Position numbers and translations under genes: made by a program
Source: Mesodorylaimus sp. YZB2_4
Taxonomy: Eukaryota > Nematoda > Enoplea > Dorylaimida > Dorylaimidae
Assembly (NCBI GenBank): GCA_030248295.1
Contig: JASANH010000449.1
Location: 124,001-188,000 of the forward strand
Direction of reading: 5' to 3'
DNA length: 64,000 bases
The notes under the pieces: generated by a model
Databases searched by the model: none
The model's input: the letters and a program-made list of their open reading frames with translations, nothing else
What the model was told of the DNA's origin: nothing
Part shown: positions 11,189 to 23,475 of the stretch, one piece after another
Layout: the number at the start of each line of letters is the position of its first letter
Numbering within the stretch: position 1 is the stretch's first letter

Positions 11189-14100
11189 TTATTGCGTTGG
11201 AGTAGCAGTCGAAGAAACTGTCATAAATGGTCGAGGGTATTCATAGAACTGCAGGCTCGACGTGAACGCTTTGTAATCAGTAACATACGTAATCTAAAAA
11301 AAAAGTTATAACTGAGAAGTTAGTGCTGACAGGATGTTCAATCGGACTGACCTGCAACACTCAGAGTTACAAAGAGAACAGTATGCCTAAAGTAATTTCA
11401 GATAGTGTACGTAGACATGCGCAGACACAGTACACTTGTAGACGAAACCCAAGACTGAAAATTGCAGGTATGAGTGACTCAATGCTGAATTCATGACTCC
11501 CTTCAAATAATACTTGCAGACTATGTAGTTTTTATGTTTCTCTGTTTCAGCTCCCCCCGCTGCTTCCCCCCCCCCCCCCCCCTATTCTAGTATCAGCGTC
11601 GTCTCTTTAGGGGCAATTTTACCATTATCATGTCGTCAAAGAGCTTTTGACTTACCTTCGGCATAGAACCTCCAGCTCCCAATAAAGTTTCCAGTTCATG
11701 CACCGTCCTCTCAAATTCTTTTGATAACAGGAATGCAGATCTATTCTCGATTGCTTTTTCAGACCATACATGAACGCTGATCTTTTTTCGCTTTGGCGCC
11801 TTCCATGCTAAATATTCCTAAAAAGCATTTGTCGCTACAAGGGGATTTTAAAATGTCATGTATAACAGAGTGCTACTGTTCGTACTTCAAAAAAGTTGAT
11901 TACATCCGCTTTGGTTATCTTTTCCAATTCCAGCGAGTCCAGGTACGCTGGAAACAAAATGAAACGATTGAACGGAGTTTGAATAAAATTTAAGCGTACC
12001 TCGATCAAAGTTATATTGCTCCTTGTCGATTTCCCACCAATACGCCCACAGACGATCTTTCAATCCAGATGGTCTCAAACGAAGCGTTATCATTAAAGCA
12101 TCTTTGTATTTTTTGAATTCCGTCATGTTCATTTCCTGGAGTTCAGCCTAAAAAATAAGGCATTTTCAGTTACAATGTCGTACAGTACGTACCCGCACTC
12201 ACATAGATTTTTTGCAATGCTAGTTCTAAACGAAGATCCAAAAAATCTGGTCGCTTCTCCGACTGTAAAATGAATGAGAAGTTCAATGTACCGGCCTCGT
12301 GTAAAACATCGCTGTGAAGAGAGTATCCTGCAAAAAAACTTTTTTCCCGATGTTGAGCACATTTTCTAAAAAAAACCGGATGCAATGCGAGTGTTTTGGC
12401 GGATGCTGTTCATTACAGAGAAGCTGCAATGATTTTTGGCACCAGACTTTGTATTTAATGCTATTCCATGATGGTCCATGCTAATTCATTCGGAAGCGCT
12501 GATTTCCAGGGCAGCCCACGGCTAGCAGGCCATCGCGAGTGGAAGAGATAGTGATCATACCAGGGCACTACTAGGGCAGGTTGAACCCTCGGCATGGTGT
12601 TTTAGCCGTGTAAGACCCACACGAACCTGAATGGGATAGCTTGGACTTTTGATGGAGCTTCGATCGCGTGATTCTTCAACGGGCACTTTTTATAGAGCCT
12701 TGCGGATCCAGGTATAGTAAGCGTTATTCCAGAAGCTTTAAACCTAACCAGGACGAAAATTTGCCTATTGTACGACTAAGTTATCACCTCAACCAGCGGT
12801 TGCTAAAAATAGTTTCTTCCGCATAGAGTATGCGTACTAGTACATACAGTAGCTAACTATGCGTGAAGCGTGGAGGGTAAAATATCGATCGTCAACTGCA
12901 GTTAATACACCTAGCCAGACTTGCCTAATTGATCCACCAGGCGTAGTTGATGGTGACAAGGTGCATTCATGATTTGCATGAGTAGTTCAGCCAACATGTT
13001 CAGCCGCGTTTCCAAGACACCAATTTGAAAGCGGGCCACCAATGCAGAATCAGTTTGGGTTAAATTCTGTAACTGGACCAAAAAGTTGCCTGAAAATGAT
13101 ACCTAACATTTTAATATAAGAATAGTTGTCACAGTACTTGTTACCGTTTGGCAGACAACGTTCGCGAGAAAGTGGCAGTTCAGTAGAGGGCAGGGGCCGA
13201 ATCTTTTTGTCTTTTTCTAATGTCGTTTGTACCACATTGATCAGGTGCCTAGCTATCTAAAAAAAGTGCGAGAATTATCAGAACGTCTTGCATCTTCCTG
13301 AATCCCAGTTCTGCAAAACTATATTTTAATAAAAACGTGAACTTTCATATTGTTTTATGCGTTCATGTTGCAGACCAAAGGTAAATCCATGTCATTCGAA
13401 CATGAAAGTCCAGGACGATGGGTAGGGCTCTAAAATAATTGATTAAAGGCCACAGGGAAGGTGGGCCGCCCCTATACAGCCAGTCCGAAATTTCTAGACG
13501 CATAAGAAGGCTTCACTGAATTTAACATTAATTGCCAAAAAATTCATGCTTTGTCGATGACATCGCGAAAAATAACCCCACAGTTCAAACATGTTTTCCG
13601 GGTTCAAATTTTGGTCAAACATGTGCGCTTTTAAACAAGGCCCCGCCGTAGTGAGCTCCCGTGTAGACCAGTCCAGAAATTATCCACTGTATAGAGAAGT
13701 AGCGTCCAGGAAATTACTGAATAGCGTTCGGAATACATCCAGAGGAAACCCTGAGCACGGCCTGCAGCGAATGTAGATATGGCTGCCAATGAGGTCTACT
13801 GCACAAATAGCCCTCACATCAGACCTACTTGAATTAGAGCTTACCTCCTTTGTCGTATTTCCATAGACCAGAGCTTCAATGAACAACGTTGAAAGGAACT
13901 CGGATGAAAATGTTCTCATAGAGTCGACAGTTACTTCTGGAACTGAAAAAGATTCCCAATTTCATGATTCGTTCTCGACTATGCAAGTTTTAAAAAATTG
14001 TAAATCGCAGTCGCTCATCAGAGAAGGGGGTCAAGGACAGCTGGAGTCAATGTTTTCATACTTTTGGGCAAACTATGTATATCTGCTGAGAAATGATTGG

Positions 14101-17100
14101 GCACCCTAAGTATTGCCCCCAGCCTCTCCCTCGCGCTCAGAACGATGAAAATGAATGCTGTAACATCAAAATTCGCGCAAAACGGCCTTTTCACACTCAG
14201 GTTCGTCTTGGAATGGACACGCGTACGCGTGAATGCCAAACAGCCGCCGTGAAAACATGAAAACCTGTGTTTTTGATAAACGGAAAGCAGTTGTTTTAAG
14301 TTGTGCATACACATAAAATTGAGAGAAAGAAAGAACATGGAATCTGATGACGATCTGATGCCCCTGAGTTCAGAATATCCAACTAACCAGCTGCTGCAAG
14401 AGGCGCTTCTGCAAGTTTTAAATGCCGCAGCTTCTTTTAATTGATCACGAGCACTAATAAATTTTAAGGTTTTTAGGAGCCAATCGTAAGAAGGGCATCA
14501 ATAATAAATTCACCTATTCCGTTTGATTAGTTCTCTAATTGCTATTCCTGGCAGCCATGCGGCATTTGCGCACCCAAAAGTACATTCTAACACGAACTTG
14601 AGTGGGAAGGCCGTTTGGCGCGAATTTAAATTTCACACCCTTTTCATTTCCCAGAGCACGAGAGAGGGGTTGTGTACAAGAGTTAGGGTGCCGAATAAGT
14701 TTTCAGAGGGACAGGCAGCCCTTACAAAATAAAAAATTGACTTGTGGCCCTTTAAGGTGTACAGGATCTCGTGTAGAGGACTTCTTTCTCTGGAGAGCAT
14801 TTTCATCTTAGATACTTCAAACAAAAAAATTTTATCATGACGATGATAACGGTGGCTGCACGCCAAAATGAATTTTTCCCTTAATAAGGCAAATTTGAAG
14901 ATGTCCAGGGGAGCCGCAAAATTTTTTAGAGCACCCTCACTTTTAGCCCCAAACAAGAAGCCGCTCGAGATCCCACTTTAAAGCTCCTAGAAGAGCCGAC
15001 GATTTTTGATATTCTCTTTTCAGGAGCTTGATTGCACATCGCACAGAAAAAAGGCTCAAAAGTTGTCGAATACTTACCCACTGCTTTACTATGGTGGGCC
15101 TCTAGTAGGTGATATTTTTCCATCAAGATGTATTTTAACATATCTTCCCCGCAATCTGACGGCCGTCGTACGATGTCATTATGGAGTTCTTCTTTTTTTT
15201 CCTTCCACATTTCCAATCTTAACGAGTTGGGATTAAAATCGCGCATTTCTTCAATTAATTTCTTCAGAACATTTGGTATTTTATCGTGGTATCCTGATAT
15301 GATAAGATCAATGCCACACAATTTATCTCCGAATTCGCAACTTATTCCAGCCATGTTTGCTTTATAGATTGTAGATGAATCGTTCAATGCAGCCGCGTAA
15401 AAATCAGCCATACATGAATGCAGAGGATCAGAGACCAATGGATTCCGAAATCGAAGAAAAACACAGCATTTCGGGACAAGGAGCTCGTCATCTTGTTTAT
15501 GCCACAGCCGTATTAATTGATCGTTTCTCAACATCTCTGGCAAACTCGGGATTCGATTTTTGGTTGCATTTTTTACTCGCAACGGCATTTTTTCAAGTTT
15601 AAATAAATTGAACTTCGTCGGAAGAAATTCATTTTTTTCAGGAAGACGGAATTCATCAATAGCCTTTGCTTTCGAAAATCGTTCAATTAAATGATTATCT
15701 ATTCGTTCTTTACGGAACTCAGTCCCGTACCGTTGATCTTTCTGGTCAGTATTTCCTTGGAATTCTTTCGAAAGAACCATATAAATCATATTTTTTGGCG
15801 ACAGTTTTTCCAACAACATGTTGATCAGTTGTGGTCGAAAATCGGGCATCATGTAATCACTGTATAAAACTTCTTCGATCGGATAATAATGCAAGGCACG
15901 AGCCACAGGTTTCGCGCGCGCCATACGACCGTCATTAAAACCATAGAGGAAATCGATCTCATTAATATTTTCTAATTCTCGATGAATCCATTCCTGAGGC
16001 CCAACTTTGAGCAAAAAATCGATGAAGCAGAAAAATAACTCGATTATATCATTCATATGTTTCAAACCCAAGGAACTCAAAGCGAAACTGTGGACATAAA
16101 TATCAAATTCATGCCCAGAAACCCTAAAATTGCATAAAATTTTTCCACATACATTACACCAACGCGATTTCGGCAAAAATTTACTTACGTGCGTTCATGA
16201 TTATATTCCCTAACCCAGCCACGATTTTTTAATACATGCAACAAACTTCCGGGCCCTTCGTGACTCAGCAAATAACTAACATAGTGTAGCGGCTTTGATC
16301 GATAATATTGCTCAGTACCAAATATCGGAAAAATGAGATGTAAGTGTCGCAAGTGTTTAATAGGCACTACGTTTATTCGATGTCCCAATTCACTGCTTGG
16401 AAGTAGATTACCCAATTTGGGTCGAGGCATATCGTTGTATGGAACTCGAGCCATCAGCGGGACTACCATCGAAGTCAATTCGTCCAAAGACTTGTTCCCG
16501 GCCACGCATAAAGTCATGAAATTTGCCACATAATATTTCTGATGAAACTTCAATAATTCTTGCTCCAAAAAGAGCCTGCGCTTTTTGATATCGCCACTAG
16601 AATTTTGATCGCCAAGTTCAAATTTAGAGTAATCGCGATTCGGAATCATCAGAATCTCTCGTAATCGTTGGATTCTTAAAACGTCGACGAAGCTTTCAAT
16701 GCGATCCTCAGCATCTACCGATAAGATTTCACTTTCAAGCTCACTCGCCGGAAATAGCGGGTCGATAAAGAATTGCATAAATCTAGATCGGGATTGAAAG
16801 ATTAGATTGAACGCAGACCTTGCAGAAAGAAACTGCCAAAATAGATTATTCAGCTGCTATGCTTAGGAAAACTTAAGTGTAATCCTGATTAAAAGAATAT
16901 GCAACGTTTCATACAGGCTCCAACGTGCGACAAGTAAATAAATTAAAGATTGTCGATGTCAAAGTTTTTGTGTGCCTTACATTTGCAGTTAAACTGAAAT
17001 TTGTGCGGAAAAACGATACCATTACAGATAGCGCCTTTATTTACTTACAAAAATGTGTGGGGAAAAAAATTGCTGTCAGCTCGAGACCGATTCGTCTATC

Positions 17101-18973
17101 GTATCAAATCGATAACCTGTACGCCAAGTTTTCATTACGTTCCCAGTTTTAGCAGGCTTTTCGAATTCAATAATAAGTTTGATACTTTCAGCATTTCGGA
17201 GTAATGCTGGACCCGTTTGTGCATGCTGAATCAGTTTTATAGGTGTTCGAGGAGCGTTAGAATACCAAAGCCAAGAGTATGGCCATGGTTTGAACGAACA
17301 TGCGACAACAAGTGATCTATGGATAAGCGGCTTGCGGCGGGAACTTCAAATCTAGGTCCTACATTGGTTCCTAACACCCCCACCCATTTGTTTGGGTTTT
17401 TCGGTTGCGTTGGGTCGGGTTTTTTGACGGAGTGGTTTTAGGTTGTGGAGGTTGAACCTCGAACCAAACCCAAAAAACCCTTTTTTTCCGCTTGGGATGC
17501 CTTCTTCGTCAGTATGCGGTTGCTCTGCGCAGCGTTTTGAAGCCACTGCCTTTCTTGCCTTCTTGCCTTGCCTCAAGATCTTATGAGTCCTAATAATCAA
17601 TCACCAGGCATTCTTAAAATTCTTAATTGGTGGACTAACGATTGGGTATTTCCCACAAATTTACTCATGCATTACTTGGAGATCATGTCTGCGAATGGCC
17701 ATTTTGAAAAAATTTTGCCTCGCCCGCATCCCAGCCCCACTCACTGGCGCTCATCCTTGAGCTCTGAATAATTGCATATTTATCTAAAATTTTTGTTGGC
17801 CCCCTACGACCCTGAAATCTTGCGTAGCCGCCTGAACTGACATGAGCCACTGCCGCTCTATCGGCGAGTTTTTTGCGCCAGTTTTTTGGACATAAGAAAA
17901 ACCTGATATAAGAGAGTTTGCTTTCTTTCGGAGTTTTCTCTAATATGTATGTTATGCCTACTACTTACCGATCGAGCGATTCTTCAAGACAATCTGACTT
18001 GACAACATACCAATAATTAGTGTTGTCGAGATCAGTTCCAGCGTTTGCTTCACCCGCATTCTTCGCCAGTAACGTCTCAAACCCGTTCTTCTCTGGGTAC
18101 TTTAAAAGAAATTGACAAAATTGTTAGATGGCGAAAGAGGCATTAAACTTGACCTACAGACATACGTAGTACGCTGTCGCGGGGACTTACCTTATAGCTT
18201 CCATGTTTATACATATGTTCGAGCAAATGTGCCAGTCCGGGAATGTCGCTGGGATCCCACATGGAACCTGGAAAGTATTCCGAAAATGCAAACAGTGAGA
18301 CTGATTAAAAGTGCTATGTGCTTACCAACGCAAACGTCCAGGGCGACTGGTGATCTGGCGCTGCTTAAATTGCTGACTATTAAAATTTTCATGCCATTTC
18401 GTAAAATGATTCCTCGATAATTGTTATAATCGTTTTTGGATTTGACAATTTTGTCAGTGTAATAAGCAATGTATTTATCCAACGACCTGCAAAAGTTGTA
18501 AGATATTTGTTTTTTGCGTGTTTGTAATTTATGCTCTATGAAAGTAAACTAACAACAACTCAAATAACACACAACGAAACAAACATCTCAATAGTTTTTA
18601 CGTGCTGTACTGTATATTACAAATGTGTCTAAGACGGGCATCACTCTCGGGGTGGGCTTTCCTGGGGCACCTTAAGAATGCAAGTTCTTTCAAGAAATTC
18701 ACAGTTCTATAAAAAAATCAGCCGCTTTCCTGCAGTATTTAGAACTCGCTTAATGAGCAGTTCCCAACTTCTTTCCTCCCTCCGTCTAAAACTTCTTGCA
18801 GGGTCATGGTCGAGCTATATCCTTCTTACAGTCGACCGGCATAAAATTTTAGTACCTACGAAGATAGATTAAAACGAATTCGTCTTACGAGGAATCTACA
18901 GAGCATATACAACAATCACGTTTTTTACTAACCTCAAAGTCGAACTTTTGCAACAAGGAAGGATATTTCCCAT
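11189..18973 (-). CDS. Insulin-degrading-enzyme-like M16 metalloprotease
   Basis: Fourteen exons splice in phase: 18973-18933, 18486-18326, 18267-18191, 18099-17969, 16782-16189, 16123-15078, 13942-13845, 13256-13145, 13089-12925, 12327-12203, 12147-12000, 11947-11886, 11817-11656 and 11293-11189. They give about 1,008 residues, close to the usual length of about 1,019. The inverted zinc motif HLLEH lies in the third exon. The third zinc ligand is the Glu in SVDAED in the fifth exon. Family landmarks HEGPGS, GNTTKE, SEKRPDF and QYNFDR follow in order across both halves of the M16A clamshell. The family cleaves short amyloidogenic peptides such as insulin inside a closed chamber. The chosen start gives Met-Gly followed by Cys-Cys at residues 7-8, not an obvious mitochondrial leader. 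The intron after 12925 begins with GC. The first exon is the least certain. Confidence 0.9.
11566..11582. repeat. C17 homopolymer tract
   Basis: Seventeen uninterrupted cytosines in the last intron of the M16 gene, preceded by another C6. The other long G/C runs are at 24,538-24,558, 41,686-41,699, 53,758-53,771, 54,208-54,222 and 60,759-60,772. Confidence 0.9.
14045..14740. mobile_element. Foldback element inside an intron of the M16 gene
   Basis: The segment 14,045-14,255 is a diverged reverse complement of 14,545-14,740. Both contain a GGCCGTTT(T/G)GCGCGAATTT core and a TTAGGGTGCC string. Arms are about 200 bp around a spacer of about 290 bp. It lies wholly in the 1.1-kb intron between exons 15078 and 13942 and has no transposase frame. 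Arm divergence suggests an old insertion. Confidence 0.55.
17217..17300 (+). repeat. Dispersed repeat, copy 2 (partner near 3.7 kb)
   Basis: Matches 3,685-3,770 around GCTGAATCAGTTTTATAGGT and onward to GGCCATGG. It lies in the 1.2-kb intron of the M16 metalloprotease gene. Confidence 0.45.
17370..17485 (-). repeat. GGGTTT-rich dispersed repeat in an intron
   Basis: Contains TTGGGTCGGGT, a spacer, then TGGTTTTAGGTTGTGGAGG. The same order of blocks occurs on the opposite strand at about 61.28-61.41 kb, and a looser relative at 53.93-54.07 kb. No coding potential is evident. Confidence 0.45.
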
Positions 18974-20806
18974 TTGGTTCTTGGCAGAATTTTTGAAATT
19001 TTAAAAGTTAGAAATGATAATATTGGACGGATAAAAGCCCCGCACGAGCAGCTTATTCGACGCAGCAACAATGCCGTCAGCCGTAGCGAACTGAACAATG
19101 CCACGTCAGCTGGCCCCCAAAAAACACCATTCTGTTTCTACATAAATACACTAACGTTTTATTCGATAAAAGTGTAATGGGGCAACAGACAAAGGTTGAA
19201 AAAACGACAAGACTGGAAAAGCGGAGGCATAGCCCAATATAAAGCCGAAAATACTGTCACATAGTCACTTTAGCGAAGGCTTGTTACTTGTTCTGACGGG
19301 AAGGGCTAGACATATTTTGTCCCCTCATCAGGTTCGAGAGATATTTGCAAAGCAGTCTTTACTTCTTGAGTCTAGTAACTCTTCCTGGAAAAGCATAAAA
19401 GCATCAAGAAAGCAACAGCACAGTCGACCTCGGATAATTGCAACTTTGTCTAACTGCAACTCATTTTGGCGTCCGGAGGAGTTGCAATTATCCGAGGTCG
19501 ACTGTATGCGTAGAATGTTAGCAATGTTGCACTCTTTCATACAGCAAAAAATTTTTTTCATTGCCGCAAGAAGGCATAAAGATAGTTCCTTTCTTTATGT
19601 AAGTTCTTTCAACTTCTGAGTGAACCATTATTTGCGTAACAGAGCCTTTTCGATTCACAGATTTTTTTCTAGAGCCAATGAATGGTAACTGGTATTAAAA
19701 CATTGCTGTCGGCTAATAATAAAACCTCCAAGTTCGAAAAAATTTATTTTTGTCACAAAACGACTAAAGTACTGACAAAAAAGTCTGTTATTACAGATGT
19801 AAGCCTTATAGACCAGCCAATTCCCACCACCAAAATTCTGCTGGTTAGAATCGTTAACAGGCGGGGGTTAGGATAGGAGCTATTGCATTTTGTACCTAAT
19901 AAACTGAAAATGTATGGATTTTGGATTAGCAGGGATGGCATGGAAACTGGTCGTGTGTCAGAGATCACATTGGTGGACTTGAGGGAAAGATCCCGAGCTC
20001 CGAAATGCCGACTGGCATTAAGTGACTGGTCTACTCGGCCATTGCAAACGGAGCTAGCTAACTCAATGGCACGCTACTGCGCTCGAACCGGAGCTGCCTT
20101 TTTTTGTGCACTGTGCATCAGCCTGCTTTGCTTACAGAGCTTTCCTCCATTTACCGATACAACGGATAACAAATTTGGACATAATGTTAAAATATACGTG
20201 TGGCGGCGCAGTGTGGTAGGAACCAGCATAAACAGGCACAAATCTTGAGTTTTCTATTCTGGGTTGTTAGAATGTGCAATTCAACTGCTGGATTGTACAA
20301 TGGTCAGTAGTTAATTTGGCACAATTGAAAGAAGTCTGTTTGACCATCGAGGATAATGCTCAACTCCAAATTAAAAAACTCCAATATACATGAATACAGT
20401 ATTTTCCCGCTGTTTCCGCAGTGCCCCGGAGTGCATACCTTTATTCCTCAATTCTAGGTTTGAAAGGAGTTTTATCGTCAATGATTGCTTGTTACTTTTA
20501 AATATACATACCTCGTAGGTGGCATAATCGTCACTGTTTTTGTGACACCGGAGTACCAGCCCCGCCGTTCTCGTTTCCATTGAGAAATATAGCAACTGTC
20601 GCCAAACTTTAACAAAACCAGGCCACAAGCGCGGTTAATAACCCACTTTTTAAGCCAAAAATCCGCAGGGATGACAAGAAGGAGCATATGCGTTGCTTAT
20701 TCCATCTTTTGACCGAATTTACTACCTTTGCTCTTCCTCAACTGATAATGCAGGATTGGTATAGCTGCTCCTGCCTGAACTCTTTTTGGAAGCTGTTCTG
20801 CTAAGA
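18974..20806. other. Intergenic region with a small pogo-like MITE
   Basis: No coding exon was supported. A short near-perfect hairpin element sits at 19,421-19,504. The M16 gene promoter (minus strand) should lie in the first few hundred bases, but I see no clear TATA box. Confidence 0.45.
19421..19504. mobile_element. Pogo/Tigger-like mini-MITE (84 bp hairpin)
   Basis: Begins CAGTCGACCTCGGATAATTG and ends with its reverse complement CGAGGTCGACTG, followed by TA. The two ends pair over about 25 bp. The CAGT start and TA flank are typical of pogo-type Tc1/mariner elements. Related termini occur near 47,104 and 49,723. Confidence 0.6.
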
Positions 20807-21694
20807 ATGAGCAAAAATATTGTCCCCGCCAGAGTGCTGCAGTTTGTAAGCTAATGAATTTTGTAAAGTTGACTTACCTCTCTACAGAACAAGTGAAATT
20901 TTATTCTGTGATTTTCATGTATTTTTTTGTATCATTTCAAAAAATACAGTGTATTCTTTTCTTCTTTCAGGTTTTTCTCGTTCTCAGCCTCGTCCTAGTC
21001 GTGGTTGGGGCTGGTGTATGTGGCAAATTAAGAAAAAAGGAATCAGATGCACTGAATCCACTTGCGTTGACCACATGCGTTTCGATTCGATTTTCAATCG
21101 ACACTTGGCATAAAGCCAATAATAAGTACATATTTGGTCAATATTACGTCGTTTTATCCACTGCTCTATTGTTATTTATCACCAGCGTTTCGATTGCTTC
21201 CACATCAGCTTGCACGAAACATGTGAGTTCACTTTCGTAATTTTGAAGCCAGGGCCACCGATTTGATTTTGCTTGACCTTAATTTCATGTTTTAGCCAAT
21301 CACATCAACAGTTCGTATTTCTATGGCTTTGGCTAATGGACTCTTAGAAGCGTGGTACACGATGGAAGGGTTCAGGTTTCTCTTCGGACCAGGAATCTTT
21401 CCAGAACAAACAACAAAATATATTCAAATGTTATTTGGAGAATCGAGTGATAATGTGGATTATTTTCATTATCATGTGCAATCATGGGCAGCTGCCTCGG
21501 TATGAAATTGTATGAAAGCTCTAAGTTTGTGCTAACAGTCTTCAATGTTCTAGGCATTTTACTGCACTGCGGCCATATTATTCGCGGTGGATGCTGTTCT
21601 GGTGAACTTGGATGAGCGTACAATGTCGAGCGAGCAGGAGAGAATATGCGAGCAGCTACTCAGGCCGCGAAAAATGGGATTCCAATCAATTTAA
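20807..21694 (+). CDS. Four-pass membrane protein, tandem paralogue 1
   Basis: Four exons, 20807-20845, 20971-21222, 21296-21499 and 21554-21694, with all introns in phase 0, encode 211 residues. Four hydrophobic segments are visible: a valine/leucine-rich first one at the start of exon 2, one beginning FGQYYVVLSTALLL, one around NGLLEAWYT, and one in the last exon. A soluble loop lies before the conserved QSWAAAS at the end of exon 3. AATAAA overlaps the stop codon region (21,693-21,698) and may serve as polyadenylation signal. I do not recognise the family. MARVEL-type or other tetraspan proteins are alternatives. Start choice is supported because the short first exon parallels the one in paralogue 2 (both MSK). 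Confidence 0.7.
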
Positions 21695-22692
21695 TAAAAT
21701 TGCATTGCCTGCGTTGTCAGTTGAACTAAACTCGAATCCGGTGTCGCACTCTGAACGCGTTTGCAGTCCGACTGTTTTGTATGTGTTATTTTCAGTCAGT
21801 AAGATTTTTGAGTCCAGCGTGGTTGCAATTAATCTCAGAGGAGACTCATCTGTCTGCATTTGTTTGACAACCTGACTAAAAAATGGCCATTTAAGCAACT
21901 ATGATTTGCTGTCAATGATAACACAAAGAGGTTTGATAAAATGTGGCAAATAAGATGTAAAATACAGTCCTTTAAACTTTCTGAGATAGCTTTTTCGCCA
22001 ATTTGGTAAGCGGTGAAGGAATTGCGTTCATTCTGTGTGATGTCTGCTACTAGCAAGGTATAAACGACAGTAAGTGCACAAAATCTTTGACACCGGTGGG
22101 ATTTGAACCCACGCCTGTATACACAGACCAGAACACTCAGTGCAAGGCACAAGCTATCCGCTTGAATCTGGCGCCTTGGACCGCTCGGCCACGGTGTCGA
22201 TGGGAAGGGGAATTTAAACTTTTCTAAACTGGAAAACTTTGAAACGGAAAGCTCTGTTACTCGCGAGACACACATCCGAAGAGTGTATCAACTACACGGC
22301 AGCGTGTCCTTCATGTGCTTCGTCACCTGTTGCACATCATCACTTCTCAATCTAATTTAGGGACACCAATTTTCAACTCAGTGAAACTATGGGTGGAAAC
22401 AGTTCATTTTTACACTTGCGATGATCCAGCTTCGAATTCGCATTTTATGTTGTTATTCAGATCTCTAAATTTTTATGGCGCTTGTCTTAAAAAGTTCTCA
22501 TACAGAGGCTCAGTCAGAAAAGTTTTCGCTTCGCATTTCCAATAGCAACAACTGCTGTGTTTCGAGTAAACACTAGAGCGCAAAAGCGGCCATTGATGAG
22601 CATACCACATGCGGGAACATAAAGTAGGCAGCCGCTGTGGGCGCCTCGAAGGGCTTTCATTGCAAGACAGTGGATTTCTTTGCCTTCTAGAA
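21695..22692. other. Intergenic region between the paralogues
   Basis: Holds a tRNA-Leu gene on the minus strand (22,089-22,198). Apart from that I see no coding exon or strong repeat. The promoter of paralogue 2 should lie in the last few hundred bases. Confidence 0.5.
22089..22198 (-). tRNA. tRNA-Leu(CAA) with intron
   Basis: On the minus strand the 7-bp acceptor stem GACACCG pairs with CGGTGTC. The A box is TGGCCGAGCGG and the B box GGTTCAAATCC. The anticodon stem CCAGA/TCTGG surrounds a loop with anticodon CAA at 22,164-22,162. It is interrupted one base 3' of the anticodon by an intron of about 27 nt (22,160-22,134). A long variable arm is present, as expected for leucine tRNAs. An intron at this place is typical of eukaryotic tRNA-Leu(CAA). 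CCA is not encoded, also as in eukaryotes. Confidence 0.93.
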
Positions 22693-23475
22693 ATGTCGAA
22701 AGTGCTCGTTGCTGTTTTTCTACTTACTGAGCTGGTATGACATTTATCTTTCATAGTTTCTCTATCTCATTGGTGTATTTTTATTGTAGGTTTTCCTTTT
22801 CCTTGTCTCTTCATTGGTTGCAATTGGGTTCGGTTTATGCACTGTGCCGACTGATCTGGTTCTAAGGAAATTACCGAGGGCTCGAAGCATATGTTCGGCG
22901 ACCAGTTTGCCATTCTCGTTATGGCACGGCGCAGCTGAGTCCACCTTTTTTGGACAGTATTTTGTCCTGGCCTCAACATTACTTCTCGCCTGTTTTGCAA
23001 TTTCGACTGGTTTCGGGCTGTTATTGCGCCATTTAGAATCCTCTAATCTAAAATGCGTAAGTATTCGAATTTTTGGGCGGCGGCCCTATGAAATGGCGAA
23101 ACGCAAACAAAATTTCCAGGTACTACTCACTGGAATCGGTACGATTATTTCCTTGGTGAACGGGTGTTTAGAAGTATGGTACACTGTTCATGGAGTGAAA
23201 TATTTGGCGGGCACAAGTGGACAAGACATTATCGACGAGGCTGACATGACAGAGTATAAAAGAATATTCGGGGGCACTGACAATATTTTCGATTATCACA
23301 ACATTTATGTCCAGTCCTGGGCTGCTGCTTCGGTAACACTGCAGTTATTTAACTATGAAAACGAGAATTTTTAGCAGGTTTTTCCCAGGCATTGTATTTC
23401 GTGCTGGCAGCTGTTTTTGGCGTCGATTTCTTCCGGACGCATCGTCAACGCAAGCTTGCACGGGTCTCGGTTTAA
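22693..23475 (+). CDS. Four-pass membrane protein, tandem paralogue 2
   Basis: Four exons, 22693-22734, 22790-23056, 23120-23332 and 23389-23475, with three phase-0 introns of about 55-63 bp, encode 202 residues. It shares with paralogue 1 the short MSK first exon and all intron positions. It also shares the FGQY(F/Y)V segment, NG(C/L)LE(V/A)WYT and the QSWAAAS exon end. Four membrane segments are predicted and the C-terminus is short and basic. Sequence identity outside these motifs is low, so the duplication is not recent. Function is unknown. Conserved intron positions in tandem are good evidence that both are real genes. Confidence 0.75.
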
